Assembly (NCBI GenBank): GCA_026398575.1
Contig: JAPLSP010000145.1
Coordinates: forward strand, 2,659 to 31,404
Source: Candidatus Sumerlaeota bacterium
Lineage (GTDB): Bacteria > Sumerlaeota > Sumerlaeia > JADFCT01
Direction: 5' to 3'
Length of the DNA stretch: 28,746 nt
Under the pieces are notes generated by a model that was not told the origin of the DNA, did not search any database, and saw only the letters and a list, made by a program, of their open reading frames with translations. The position numbers and the translations under genes are program-made. This document shows positions 1-6,877 of this stretch, piece by piece (the first letter of the stretch is position 1; each line of letters starts with the position of its first letter).

Positions 1-26
1 GCACTCCAAATGCTGGCGCTGATTCC
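1..26. repeat. Partial copy of a palindromic intergenic repeat
   Basis: The first bases closely match one arm of the nested inverted repeat at 16446-16463: ACTCCAAATGCTGGCGCT here against ACTCCAAAAGCTGGCGCT there, with one difference. The copy is cut by the window edge, so its extent is unknown. It lies downstream of xylA and indicates that this is a dispersed family, not a single structure. Confidence 0.5.
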
Positions 27-63
27 TACTGCATTACATTTGTCCCCAGGCAAGGATGCGTCA

Positions 64-80
64 CTGAGCATATGACTCAG
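64..80 (-). terminator. Weak hairpin after xylA
   Basis: CTGAG and CTCAG form a 5-bp stem around a 7-nt loop just after the xylA stop codon. There is no T-run on the transcribed strand, so it is at best a weak or factor-dependent end. Confidence 0.2.
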
Positions 81-85
81 CGTGG

Positions 86-1432
86 TTAGCTGATGTGGTC
101 GTTCAGGATATTTTCGAGCATTTCCTGCCGGCCGCTGACGACTTTGGGTTCGCCGTTTTTCAGCGTGTAGGCTTCGAGCTCGGCGAATGTCGCTTTGCCC
201 GATTCGATGCGCGCGCCGAGGCCGCTGTCCCATCCGGCGTAGCGCTTGGCGACGAATTTCGAGAGAGCGCCGGATTTTATGAGTTTGGCCGCGGCCTTCA
301 ATCCGCGCGCAAAGGCGTCCATGCCGCCGATGTGCGCGTGGAAAATATCCACCGGGTCCACCGACTGGCGCCGCACCTTCGCGTCGAAGTTCAGGCCGCC
401 CTTCGTGAAGCCGCCGCCGCGCAGGATCGTGTACATCGCCAGCGTCGTCTCATAGATGCTCGTCGGGAACTGGTCGGTGTCCCACCCAAGGAACAGGTCG
501 CCCTGGTTGGCGTCCACCGAGCCGAAGATGCCGTTGTCCACGGCGTATTGAAGGTCGTGCTGGAAGGTATGCGTGGCGAGAGTGGCGTGGTTCGATTCAA
601 GGTTCAGCTTCAGGTCGTTGATAAGGCCATATTTTTGCAGGAAGGCGTGGCACGAGGCCGCATCGAAGTCGTATTGGTGCTTTGTCGGTTCCTTGGGTTT
701 CGGCTCGATGTAGAACTGCCCCTTGAATCCGATCTTCTTCTTATAGTCCACCGCCGCATGAAGGAACGCGGCGAGGTGATCGAGTTCGCGGCCCATGTCG
801 GTGTTGAGCAGAGTTTCATATCCTTCGCGCCCGCCCCAAAAAACATAGCCGCCGCCGCCGAGTTCCTTCGTGACTTCCAGCGCCTTCTTGACCTGCGTCG
901 CGGCCCAAGCGAAAACGGCGGGATTCGGATTCGTCGAGGCGCCGGACATATAGCGGCGGTGCGAGAAGAGGTTGGCCGTTCCCCAGAGCAGCTTGACGCC
1001 GGTGTCTTTCTGCAGCTTTTTCGCCAGTTTGACAATGTGGTCGAGGCGCTTGTTTGTTTCGGTCCAGCTGGCGCCCTCGGGCGCGATATCGCGGTCATGG
1101 AAGCACCAGAACTCGACGCCGAGTTTGGTGAAAAACTCGAACGCGGCCTGCAGCGTCATCTCGGCCACCTTCATCGGATCGCTCGAAGCGTTATAGGAGC
1201 GAATGATCGTCGGCCCGCCAAACGGATCGCCGCCGAGGCCCTTAAACGTGTGCCAATAGCACACCGCGAATCTCAAATGCTCGGCCATCGTCTTGCCGAG
1301 AACTTTTTCCTTCGGATTATAATGCTTGAACGAAAGCGGATTTTTCGACTTCGGGCCTTCGTACTTGATTTTTGAAATTCCGGGAAAATACTCGACGGAT
1401 TTTTTTGAGGACTTGGCAGCGGGCTTCTGCAT
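86..1432 (-). CDS. xylA: Xylose isomerase
   Basis: This enzyme interconverts D-xylose and D-xylulose (and glucose/fructose in vitro) in the cytoplasm, using two divalent metal ions. The 448-aa length is close to the usual class II enzyme of about 440 aa. Family landmarks are visible in order: the N-terminal [17 protein letters not shown] block (about 24-40), [10 protein letters not shown] with catalytic His112 and Asp115, the [14 protein letters not shown] metal-site block (about 199-212), [14 protein letters not shown] (about 242-254), [17 protein letters not shown], and [20 protein letters not shown]. The ATG at 1432 is chosen because GGAG sits 7 nt upstream and the protein then begins at the conserved region. 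The frame also runs 22 codons further to a TTG, but that stretch looks non-coding. The gene is divergent from the ThuA-like gene, and no xylulokinase is nearby in the window. Identification is very secure. Confidence 0.97.
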   Translation of the reverse strand: MQKPAAKSSKKSVEYFPGISKIKYEGPKSKNPLSFKHYNPKEKVLGKTMAEHLRFAVCYWHTFKGLGGDPFGGPTIIRSYNASSDPMKVAEMTLQAAFEFFTKLGVEFWCFHDRDIAPEGASWTETNKRLDHIVKLAKKLQKDTGVKLLWGTANLFSHRRYMSGASTNPNPAVFAWAATQVKKALEVTKELGGGGYVFWGGREGYETLLNTDMGRELDHLAAFLHAAVDYKKKIGFKGQFYIEPKPKEPTKHQYDFDAASCHAFLQKYGLINDLKLNLESNHATLATHTFQHDLQYAVDNGIFGSVDANQGDLFLGWDTDQFPTSIYETTLAMYTILRGGGFTKGGLNFDAKVRRQSVDPVDIFHAHIGGMDAFARGLKAAAKLIKSGALSKFVAKRYAGWDSGLGARIESGKATFAELEAYTLKNGEPKVVSGRQEMLENILNDHIS

Positions 1433-1558
1433 TCTAAGGCTCCGAGAGCGAAATAATATATAGCGTCTGCATCGGAGTGAAAGAGATTGCTCCTCCAAAC
1501 TACAGGCCGCCGGAGGAAATTAAGTTGCGTCAATCAACAATGTCAACCCTAAAACAAG

Positions 1559-1572
1559 CTGCAAATTTGCAG
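1559..1572. promoter_or_regulatory. Perfect 14-bp palindrome between divergent genes (candidate operator)
   Basis: CTGCAAATTTGCAG reads the same on both strands. It lies 126 bp upstream of the xylA start and 79 bp upstream of the ThuA-like start, where a repressor controlling both divergent genes would be expected. No regulator gene is in the window, so the binding protein is unknown. The rest of the gap (1433-1651) shows no other strong signal. Confidence 0.4.
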
Positions 1573-1651
1573 AAGCACATTTTTTTCCCTTGCACGGCGA
1601 TGATCCAGGATAGAGCTTTGAGCCGCTGTTAATATATAAAGGAGAGCAAAC

Positions 1652-2326
1652 ATGATTGCCAAGGAAGCCAAGAAAGCCAACAAAGCAATGATCGTTTGGG
1701 GAGGGTGGGAGGGACATTACCCCAAAGCATGCGCGGATCTCTTCGCGCCGTGGCTTGCGGAACAGGGATATGAGGTGGAGGTTTCCAATACGCTGGATTC
1801 ATTCAAAGACGCCGAGAAAATGAACGCGCTGAGTCTGGTCATCCCGATGTGGACGATGGGTACGATGGACCGCGACCAAACCAAAGGCCTGACCGACGCG
1901 GTCAGCAAAGGGGTTGGGATCGCCGGCTTCCACGGCGGCATGTGCGACGCTTTCCGCGGCTGCACGGAGTATCAGTGGATGACCGGCGGGCAATGGGTCG
2001 CGCATCCGGGCAACGCCGTCCCCGAATACACGATCGAGATCATTAATAAGCTGCATCCGATCACAAAGGGCCTCAAGAATTTCAGTCTCTTCAACACCGA
2101 GCAATATTATCTCCTCACTGATCCATCGAACATGGTGCTGGCTGAGACGACGTTTTCATGTCCCGAGGCGCCGACGGGCGACGGAACCGTGATGCCGGCG
2201 GTTTGGACGCGGCATTGGGGCGAGGGGCGCGTCTTCTACGCGTCATGGGGCCACAGTCCGGAGGACTTCAAGGTCCCCGAGGCGCTTGAAATCGTTCGGC
2301 GCGGAATGCTATGGGCCAGCCGGTGA
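1652..2326 (+). CDS. ThuA-like domain protein (class I glutamine amidotransferase fold)
   Basis: This 224-aa protein resembles the ThuA family, named after trehalose utilisation proteins of Sinorhizobium. Recognisable segments are MIVWGGWEGHYP near the N-terminus, the GVGIAGFHGGMCDAFRG nucleophile-elbow-like segment in the middle, and the HWGEGRVFYASWGHSPEDF C-terminal block typical of ThuA. The family's reaction is poorly defined. Members are often found with sugar oxidoreductases and proposed to act on oxidised sugars. The start has a clear AAGGAG about 8 nt upstream. Its neighbours, divergent xylA and the downstream Gfo/Idh/MocA gene, support a role in sugar conversion. There is no signal peptide, so it is presumably cytoplasmic. 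Confidence 0.85.
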   Translation: MIAKEAKKANKAMIVWGGWEGHYPKACADLFAPWLAEQGYEVEVSNTLDSFKDAEKMNALSLVIPMWTMGTMDRDQTKGLTDAVSKGVGIAGFHGGMCDAFRGCTEYQWMTGGQWVAHPGNAVPEYTIEIINKLHPITKGLKNFSLFNTEQYYLLTDPSNMVLAETTFSCPEAPTGDGTVMPAVWTRHWGEGRVFYASWGHSPEDFKVPEALEIVRRGMLWASR

Positions 2327-2330
2327 GGCG

Positions 2331-2400
2331 ATTTGCGATTGACGAATTACGATTGACGATTGCGGATTTGGGATTGCGGATTACGGATTACGGATTGCGG
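2331..2400. repeat. Degenerate short tandem repeat (GGATTRCGGATT type)
   Basis: Seven to nine imperfect copies of a 7-12-bp unit such as GGATTACGGATT or GATTGCG follow the ThuA-like stop codon directly. Any reading frame through it gives low-complexity peptide, so it is treated as non-coding. It fills the gap to the convergent parE-type gene. Confidence 0.7.
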
Positions 2401-2416
2401 AGCAGGGATAGTTTTC

Positions 2417-2740
2417 TTATTTGGTTTCTTCGGGATGTGTGGATTCTTCACGCTCAAAAATGGAGGGAATATCTCTTCCGCCATGCAGGATTCGAATAAC
2501 CTCAATCCCGGATTTGGAAGGGCGGTAGAAGATTACATAATTCCCAACGGCGTGAGAGCGCAAACCCCTGGCGAGTTCATCCCGGCGTTTTCCCAACCCC
2601 GGTGATTCCGCCAGGAGCTCGCATTTTTCTTCCAGCGTCCTGATGAATCTTATAGCGGCTTGAGGCTTGTCTGCAGCGATATAGTCATGGATATTTTCCA
2701 CGTCTCTGATGGCCGCCGGAGTTAATAGGAGGCTTTTCAT
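2417..2740 (-). CDS. parE: ParE/RelE-family toxin
   Basis: This 107-aa protein has the RelE/ParE-fold pattern. It opens with LLLTPAAIRDVENIHDYIA, continues with an alpha-helical AIRFIRTLEEKCELLAESPGLGKRRDEL region, and ends with the diagnostic beta-strands GNYVIFYRPSKSGIEVIRILHGGRDI. ParE members poison DNA gyrase, while RelE members cleave ribosome-bound mRNA. The family resemblance is closer to ParE, but the target cannot be read from the sequence. The gene starts 11 nt after the antitoxin stop, with AAGGTG upstream, so the two are co-translated. The tail (about 98-107) is polar and probably not part of the fold. Confidence 0.85.
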   Translation of the reverse strand: MKSLLLTPAAIRDVENIHDYIAADKPQAAIRFIRTLEEKCELLAESPGLGKRRDELARGLRSHAVGNYVIFYRPSKSGIEVIRILHGGRDIPSIFEREESTHPEETK

Positions 2741-2751
2741 GCTTCACCTTG

Positions 2752-3003
2752 TCATGAGCCGGAATGGCGGCGTCGCATGCGGGCGAAAAACTCCCGGCCA
2801 TCCAGCAATTCACCCTTGTCCGCCTGATGAAGGCCGATGGCGATTTCCGTTTTTAGCGCTTTCAGCTTCGCCTGGCAAATCTGATCCTGCGCATCCAATA
2901 AGCGTAGCGCTTCACGCACCACTTCGCTGGAAGATGTATATAATCCCGCGGACACTTTTTTCCGCACCATTTTTTCGAGCTGAGGCGTCAAAGAAATATT
3001 CAT
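2752..3003 (-). CDS. parD: ParD-like ribbon-helix-helix antitoxin
   Basis: This 83-aa protein begins MNISLTPQLEKMVRKKV and continues SSSEVVREALRLLDAQD, the ribbon-helix-helix DNA-binding pattern of ParD/CopG antitoxins. The C-terminal half, with GELLDGREFFARMRRR, would wrap around the toxin. The ATG at 3003 is chosen because GGAGA sits 7 nt upstream; the frame runs further upstream without a good ribosome site. It is the first gene of a two-gene operon with the toxin and, by family analogy, probably represses its own promoter within 3004-3060. The pair lies on the minus strand between two plus-strand sugar genes, consistent with a later insertion. Confidence 0.87.
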   Translation of the reverse strand: MNISLTPQLEKMVRKKVSAGLYTSSSEVVREALRLLDAQDQICQAKLKALKTEIAIGLHQADKGELLDGREFFARMRRRHSGS

Positions 3004-3099
3004 AGCGATATCTCCAAAGCATTTTCGGGAGGATGAGTGGTATAACAAAAAATGTCAAGCCTTGTTATTGGCGATAATATATCCAAAGGAGTCTCCTCA

Positions 3100-4200
3100 A
3101 TGATGAAGAAAACCAAAATCGGCATCATCGGTTGTGGCAATATCAGCGGCATCTATTTTCAGAACGGCAAAAAATTCGAAATCCTCGAAATCGCCGCGTG
3201 CGCGGACCTGATGAAGGAGCGCGCCGAGGCCAAAGCCAAAGAACACGGCTGCCGCGCGCTTTCGGTCAAGGAGCTGCTTGCCGATCCCGAGATCGAGATT
3301 GTTGTCAATCTTACGATTCCCAATTCGCACTACGAGGTCGCGATGGCCGCGCTCGAAGCGGGCAAGAACACGCACGGCGAAAAGCCGCTGACGTTGTCGC
3401 GCAAGCAGGGGCAAAAGCTGCTCAAGACCGCCAAGGCGAAAAAACTGCGCCTCGGGTGCGCGCCCGATACCTTCCTTGGCGCCGGCATTCAGACCTGCCG
3501 CAAGCTGATTGATGACGGCTGGATCGGCACGCCCGTGGCCGCCAATGCGTTCTTCACCTGCCGCGGACACGAGCGCTGGCACCCCGATCCGGAATTTTAT
3601 TACAAGGCCGGCGGCGGGCCGATGTTCGACATGGGGCCGTATTACCTGACCGCGCTTGTCAATCTGATCGGCCCGATCAAGCGCGTCGCGGGCATGGCGA
3701 CCAAGACCTTCAAGGAACGCGTCATCACAAGCCAGCCGAAAAACGGGACGCGCGTCAAGGTGGACGTCCCGACGCACGTGACTGGCGTTGTGGAATTCGA
3801 GGGCGGCGCCGTGGGCACGATGATCACCAGTTTCGACGTCTGGGCCGCGCAACTGCCCCGCATCGAAATCCATGGAACCGAAGGAAGCCTGAGCGTGCCG
3901 GACCCGAACGGCTTCGGCGGCGCGGTTCAGATTTTCCGCGCGTGGACAAAAGAGTGGCAGCCGGCGCCGCACGCCTTCGGCTATGCGGAAAACAGCCGCG
4001 GCATCGGCGTGGCGGATATGGCCTATGCGCTTGCCTCAGGCCGCCCGCATCGCGCCAGCGGCGAGCTGGCCTATCACGTTCTCGATGTCATGCGCGCCTT
4101 CCACGAAGCCTCGGAGCAGGGCAAGACTATCGAGATCAAAAGCCGCTGCGACCGCCCTGCGCCGCTGCCGGTGGGTTTGCGCGAGGGGATATTGGACTGA
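3100..4200 (+). CDS. Gfo/Idh/MocA family NAD(P)-dependent oxidoreductase
   Basis: This 366-aa protein has an N-terminal Rossmann fold with GIIGCGNISGIYF (8-20) for dinucleotide binding. The family EKP motif (94-96) follows, with Lys95 expected to be catalytic. The C-terminal alpha/beta domain carries GGGPMFDMGPYYLTALVNLIG and the substrate-side sheet. Family members oxidise or reduce sugars and cyclitols; the exact substrate cannot be told from the sequence. The start is set at the first of two adjacent ATGs, with AAAGGAG 8 nt upstream. No export signal is seen. Proximity to the ThuA-like gene is a common family association and suggests a shared sugar pathway, now separated by the parDE insert. 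Confidence 0.93.
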   Translation: MMKKTKIGIIGCGNISGIYFQNGKKFEILEIAACADLMKERAEAKAKEHGCRALSVKELLADPEIEIVVNLTIPNSHYEVAMAALEAGKNTHGEKPLTLSRKQGQKLLKTAKAKKLRLGCAPDTFLGAGIQTCRKLIDDGWIGTPVAANAFFTCRGHERWHPDPEFYYKAGGGPMFDMGPYYLTALVNLIGPIKRVAGMATKTFKERVITSQPKNGTRVKVDVPTHVTGVVEFEGGAVGTMITSFDVWAAQLPRIEIHGTEGSLSVPDPNGFGGAVQIFRAWTKEWQPAPHAFGYAENSRGIGVADMAYALASGRPHRASGELAYHVLDVMRAFHEASEQGKTIEIKSRCDRPAPLPVGLREGILD

Positions 4201-4250
4201 CACGGACTGACACGGACCAACACGGACCAACACGGACTGACACGGACTAA
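4201..4250. repeat. Five tandem 10-bp units (CACGGACTGA/CACGGACCAA)
   Basis: Directly after the oxidoreductase stop lie five 10-bp units: CACGGACTGA, CACGGACCAA twice, CACGGACTGA and CACGGACTAA. The array is short, perfectly phased and non-coding on both strands. Similar CACGGAT units recur at 24315-24379. Confidence 0.85.
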
Positions 4251-4289
4251 GAAGAGCATGACTTGGCGCGATGCGAAGCCTTTATATGA

Positions 4290-4646
4290 TCATCCGCCGC
4301 AGCTGCATCCGCCGCCGCATCCGCTCGCAGGCATGGGGCCGATTTGCATGAATTCGATCGGCAGCTTGTCTTCGAGAATGAATGCGATGGTCAATTCGGG
4401 CGCCACGGCCACGGGCGGGACGAGGACATTTTTGCCTTTGATCGCGGCGGCAAGGTCGTCCACCTTGTAAGCCACATGATTCAGGGTTTGCAGTTCCATG
4501 GGCAGCGGACTGCCCGGCTCAAAACGCAGCCATTCAACATTATATGGATTGGTCGCCGGATCAACAACATACAGCTTCATGCCTTCCATATAGACTTCGC
4601 CGGGGCGTTTGATCTGAGTTGGAACGCCGACATGCATGAATTCCAT
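4290..4646 (-). CDS. Small VOC-fold (glyoxalase/dioxygenase superfamily) protein with Cys/Gly tail
   Basis: This 118-aa protein has the pattern of a single VOC module. It has an N-terminal MHVGVP strand, an internal LQTLNHVAYKVDDLAAAIKGK repeat half, and a closing ELTIAFILEDKLPIEFMQI strand with Glu in the place of a metal ligand. This resembles proteins annotated as glyoxalase-like with unknown substrates. The last ten residues, GCGGGCSCGG, hold three cysteines and might bind a metal or act as a tag; this is inference. AAGGAG lies upstream of the ATG. It follows the cupin gene by 103 bp on the same strand and is probably co-transcribed, pointing to a sugar or small-metabolite role. Confidence 0.7.
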   Translation of the reverse strand: MEFMHVGVPTQIKRPGEVYMEGMKLYVVDPATNPYNVEWLRFEPGSPLPMELQTLNHVAYKVDDLAAAIKGKNVLVPPVAVAPELTIAFILEDKLPIEFMQIGPMPASGCGGGCSCGG

Positions 4647-4749
4647 GTTTGGTTCTCCTTGGATATGATGGTGCTGTTATTTGCTTCGATGTTTCCAATG
4701 CGAGCCATCGGCATCGCATTGTCCTCGCCAACATCCTGCCTCCGCGCTT

Positions 4750-5457
4750 TTACAGCTTGACGCCCGTATTCGTGAACCGCAGGCCGTCGCCGTCGTGATA
4801 AGTGGCGTATTCGGTGACGATGGCGCCTTCGGGGCCGGCATACATGAAATGCTTGGCCTCGGCGCGGTTGAGCGAATCAATCTCGCCCGGCATGACCTTC
4901 TTGGCTTTCTTGCAGGTGATGAATTTCTTCTGGCTCTCGGGCAGCGTGACGGGGCATGGCTCGGTCGCTTCGCCTTCGCCGAAGGTATAGATCATGCCGT
5001 GCCGTACGTGCCAGGCTTCCATCTTCGGCTTGGCTTTGGCCGTCTTGACGTGTCCGTGTTCGACGATCATCTGTCCCGGCAGCAGAAAAATTTCATGCCC
5101 GAAATAGCCGTTCTCCAGATCGTTCCACCAGAAAATGCCCCCCATGCCGGCGTGGACGAAATCGCCGCACGCAAAGTCCAGGACCCACATGCCGTCTTTG
5201 GGATCTTTCAGCCGGGGCACAATGGGATATTTGAAGCGGTCCATCATATCGAAATAGGCCTGAAGCGCCTTGTCCTTCTGGAATACTCCGTTGGCGTAGA
5301 AATCTTCGTTCTTATAGGTTTTCACCGTCGCATCCTCCTTTTTGCCTGCTTCCGCCGCCCGCGCGCCGCTCAAGACGCCTTGGGCCAGAATAACGCCCGC
5401 GCCGGCAGCCGCGCCTTTCAGGATCGAGCGTCGCGAGACGCTTTGTTCATCACTCAT
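4750..5457 (-). CDS. Tat-exported cupin resembling D-lyxose ketol-isomerase
   Basis: This 235-aa protein starts with a twin-arginine signal: SRRSILKGAA (8-17), a hydrophobic stretch, then a GARAAEA cleavage region near residue 36. The rest is a cupin: IFLLPGQMIVEHGH, later VMPGEIDSLNRAEAKHFMYA, and EYATYHDGDGLRFTN at the end. This order resembles D-lyxose isomerases (metal-dependent cupins interconverting D-lyxose and D-xylulose). The His/Glu residues in EHGH, the Glu of PGEIDSL and the His of AKHFMYAG are plausible metal ligands. A Tat signal would mean folding and metal loading before export. GAGGAG upstream supports the ATG. The isomerase call is an inference from motif order; another sugar-binding cupin is possible. 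Confidence 0.68.
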   Translation of the reverse strand: MSDEQSVSRRSILKGAAAGAGVILAQGVLSGARAAEAGKKEDATVKTYKNEDFYANGVFQKDKALQAYFDMMDRFKYPIVPRLKDPKDGMWVLDFACGDFVHAGMGGIFWWNDLENGYFGHEIFLLPGQMIVEHGHVKTAKAKPKMEAWHVRHGMIYTFGEGEATEPCPVTLPESQKKFITCKKAKKVMPGEIDSLNRAEAKHFMYAGPEGAIVTEYATYHDGDGLRFTNTGVKL

Positions 5458-5604
5458 GGTAATCTCCTCTCGATTTGTGTGAATAAAAACGCCGTTTGCG
5501 CATTTATCAGGCGTTGATCACGCGCGCGTTTTTTTATTATTCGCGCTTGAATAAATTAAAATATACGAAAAAAAGGCCGCAATGCAATCGCAAAATGCAA
5601 GGAC

Positions 5605-5659
5605 TGAATTGCGCAAGTTTTGCACAGTTGAGCGCGTTTTCCTGTGAATGAATTGCGCA
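5605..5659. promoter_or_regulatory. Two direct copies of TGAATTGCGCA, 44 bp apart
   Basis: TGAATTGCGCA occurs at 5605-5615 and again at 5649-5659, start to start 44 bp (about four helical turns). A near-copy in reverse orientation, GCGCAAATTCA, lies at 5722-5732. They sit 148-275 bp upstream of the cupin gene start and upstream of the sigma-54 element, so they could be binding sites for a regulator of either gene. No protein assignment is possible. The remainder of 5458-5604 is AT-rich with no clear promoter. Confidence 0.35.
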
Positions 5660-5691
5660 GGGAAATCTGCAATCGCCGTATTATATCAAAG

Positions 5692-5713
5692 GCCAATATT
5701 GGCAGTTGGCCAA
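5692..5713. promoter_or_regulatory. Candidate upstream activator site: palindromes GCCAATATTGGC and TTGGCCAA
   Basis: A perfect 12-bp palindrome GCCAATATTGGC (5692-5703) is followed three bases later... by the 8-bp palindrome TTGGCCAA (5706-5713), both sharing TTGGC. They lie about 80-100 bp upstream of the start site predicted by the sigma-54 element at 5768-5783, the distance at which enhancer-binding activators usually bind. The regulator itself is not in the window. Confidence 0.45.
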
Positions 5714-5767
5714 GACTGCTGGCGCAAATTCAAGAAGCAACCATTTGCCAGGATTTTGCTTTGAGAA

Positions 5768-5783
5768 TGGCACTAATCTTGCC
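5768..5783 (+). promoter_or_regulatory. Sigma-54 -24/-12 promoter
   Basis: TGGCACTAATCTTGCC matches the sigma-54 consensus TGGCAC-N5-TTGC, with exactly ten bases between the invariant GG and GC. The predicted start site is near 5794, giving a leader of about 360 nt before the giant secreted-protein gene. Sigma-54 promoters require an ATP-dependent activator, and paired palindromes sit at the right distance upstream. Confidence 0.65.
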
Positions 5784-5835
5784 TATAAATCAATGACTTA
5801 TCATAGGTCTATGCCTTATAAGTGAGAGCATAATG

Positions 5836-5867
5836 AGCCATGTCCGGTTTTGAGTCTTACACCGGCT
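5836..5867 (+). promoter_or_regulatory. Stem-loop in the long leader
   Basis: CCGGT (5844-5848) and ACCGG (5861-5865) form a stem around a 12-nt loop, with AGCC/GGCT nearby as an alternative pairing. A GC-rich CCCCCGCAGG stretch follows. It lies in the leader expected from the sigma-54 promoter. It matches no riboswitch class I can recognise, and conservation is unknown. Confidence 0.25.
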
Positions 5868-5999
5868 TTGGATCCCCCGCAGGATTTCGGGTGAAAGATT
5901 AAGATAAGTTAATTTGTGGTTGGCTGATTGGGTGGCTATAATTTCGAGCGTTTAATCAGGATCAGATGGCGAATTTCCCGCAAACATAAAAATTATCGC

Positions 6000-6029
6000 T
6001 TGACGCTACAGTAATAAGCAGGATATATT
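6000..6029 (+). promoter_or_regulatory. Candidate sigma-70 promoter
   Basis: TTGACG (6000-6005), 18 bp, then TATATT (6024-6029) is a good match to the housekeeping consensus, with a start expected near 6036. It lies 125 bp upstream of the signal-peptide start codon and could give basal expression independent of the sigma-54 element. Confidence 0.45.
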
Positions 6030-6154
6030 TTCCCTTGAATATTGCTAGATAACGCGCATCTCCGATTAAGGGGAAGGGGAAGCGTGTCTTTTTCGCTCAG
6101 CAGGCCGGGGTGAAGGACAAGAATTATCGAATCGCTTTACGAGGAGAATGATCC

Positions 6155-6877
6155 ATGGCTGACAGAAAATTGGGACGCAGCTTCATAACCGCGGTTTGCT
6201 TTGCGGCGGGGATTCTTTGGACCAACCTTGCCAGCGCCCAGCTGCCTGGTCCGGCCAGTAGTCCAGTCCCCAATGACGGCGCCATAGACGTTTCCACTAC
6301 AGGAATGCTTTCGTGGACCGCCGATCCTGGCGCCACGACACATTCTGTATATTTAGGGACGACGATTCCTCTTACCTTGAGGTCTGCTCAAACCGGCGTG
6401 ACATACGATCCTGGAATTCTGATCAGCGGCCAGACTTATTATTGGCGTGTTGATGAGAGCAATACTTCCGGCGTGACCGCAGGAACCACGTGGACCTTCA
6501 CGGCAGAAGTTAGCTCAGGTCCCATCGCCTACTGGAAGCTCGATGAGACGACGGGCACGATTGCGGCGGATTCCTCCGGCAGCGGCAAGGACGGCGCCGT
6601 GGCGGGCGCGGCGGTCTGGGTTCCGAACGCCGGCAATTTCAACGGCGCATGGCTAGGAAACGCCACGAATACGGCCATTGCGGTTCCGGCCCTGCGGCTA
6701 TACAGCAACCAGGTGACGTTCTCGGCATGGATCAGGCGCAATGGAACCCAGGCCACCAACACGGGTATCTTCGCCTGCCGCGCTGCCAATACCGCCATGT
6801 CTGATTCGACCCCACCGGCGCGACCCGCCACTTCAACGGCGACATGGACGATATGCGCGTCTATAACCGCGCGCTGA
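6155..6877 (+). CDS. Giant LamG/Ig-like secreted protein, N-terminal fragment up to a frameshift
   Basis: The fragment starts with a signal peptide: Arg/Lys near the N-terminus, a hydrophobic core at about 11-24, and a cleavage site after LASA (residue 28). One Ig/FnIII-like module follows (about 30-120), ending with YYWRVDESN and [10 protein letters not shown] LamG domain (Laminin_G_3 type) begins at [11 protein letters not shown], codon 122. It reads normally as far as NTAMS; the frame then leaves the LamG sequence and stops at 6875-6877. Comparison with LamG copies 2-4 shows that 226 bp are missing between 6802 and 6803. GAGGAG lies 8 nt before the ATG. Alone, this would be a 240-aa secreted protein with a broken LamG. 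It is best read as the 5' part of one gene with 6844-15015. Confidence 0.85.
   Translation: MADRKLGRSFITAVCFAAGILWTNLASAQLPGPASSPVPNDGAIDVSTTGMLSWTADPGATTHSVYLGTTIPLTLRSAQTGVTYDPGILISGQTYYWRVDESNTSGVTAGTTWTFTAEVSSGPIAYWKLDETTGTIAADSSGSGKDGAVAGAAVWVPNAGNFNGAWLGNATNTAIAVPALRLYSNQVTFSAWIRRNGTQATNTGIFACRAANTAMSDSTPPARPATSTATWTICASITAR

Noticed and set aside
95..1375. Long plus-strand open frame opposite xylA
   Set aside because: Its peptide is Arg/Ala/Val-rich without motifs and it lies entirely antisense to a secure xylose isomerase.
5794..6000. Cyclic-di-GMP or other known riboswitch in the giant gene's leader
   Set aside because: A stem-loop is present but the conserved nucleotides of riboswitch classes I know were not found.
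6844..6877. Programmed frameshift joining the two parts of the giant gene
   Set aside because: No slippery sequence or stimulator is seen, and the exact 226-bp shortfall against the other blocks explains the shift better.
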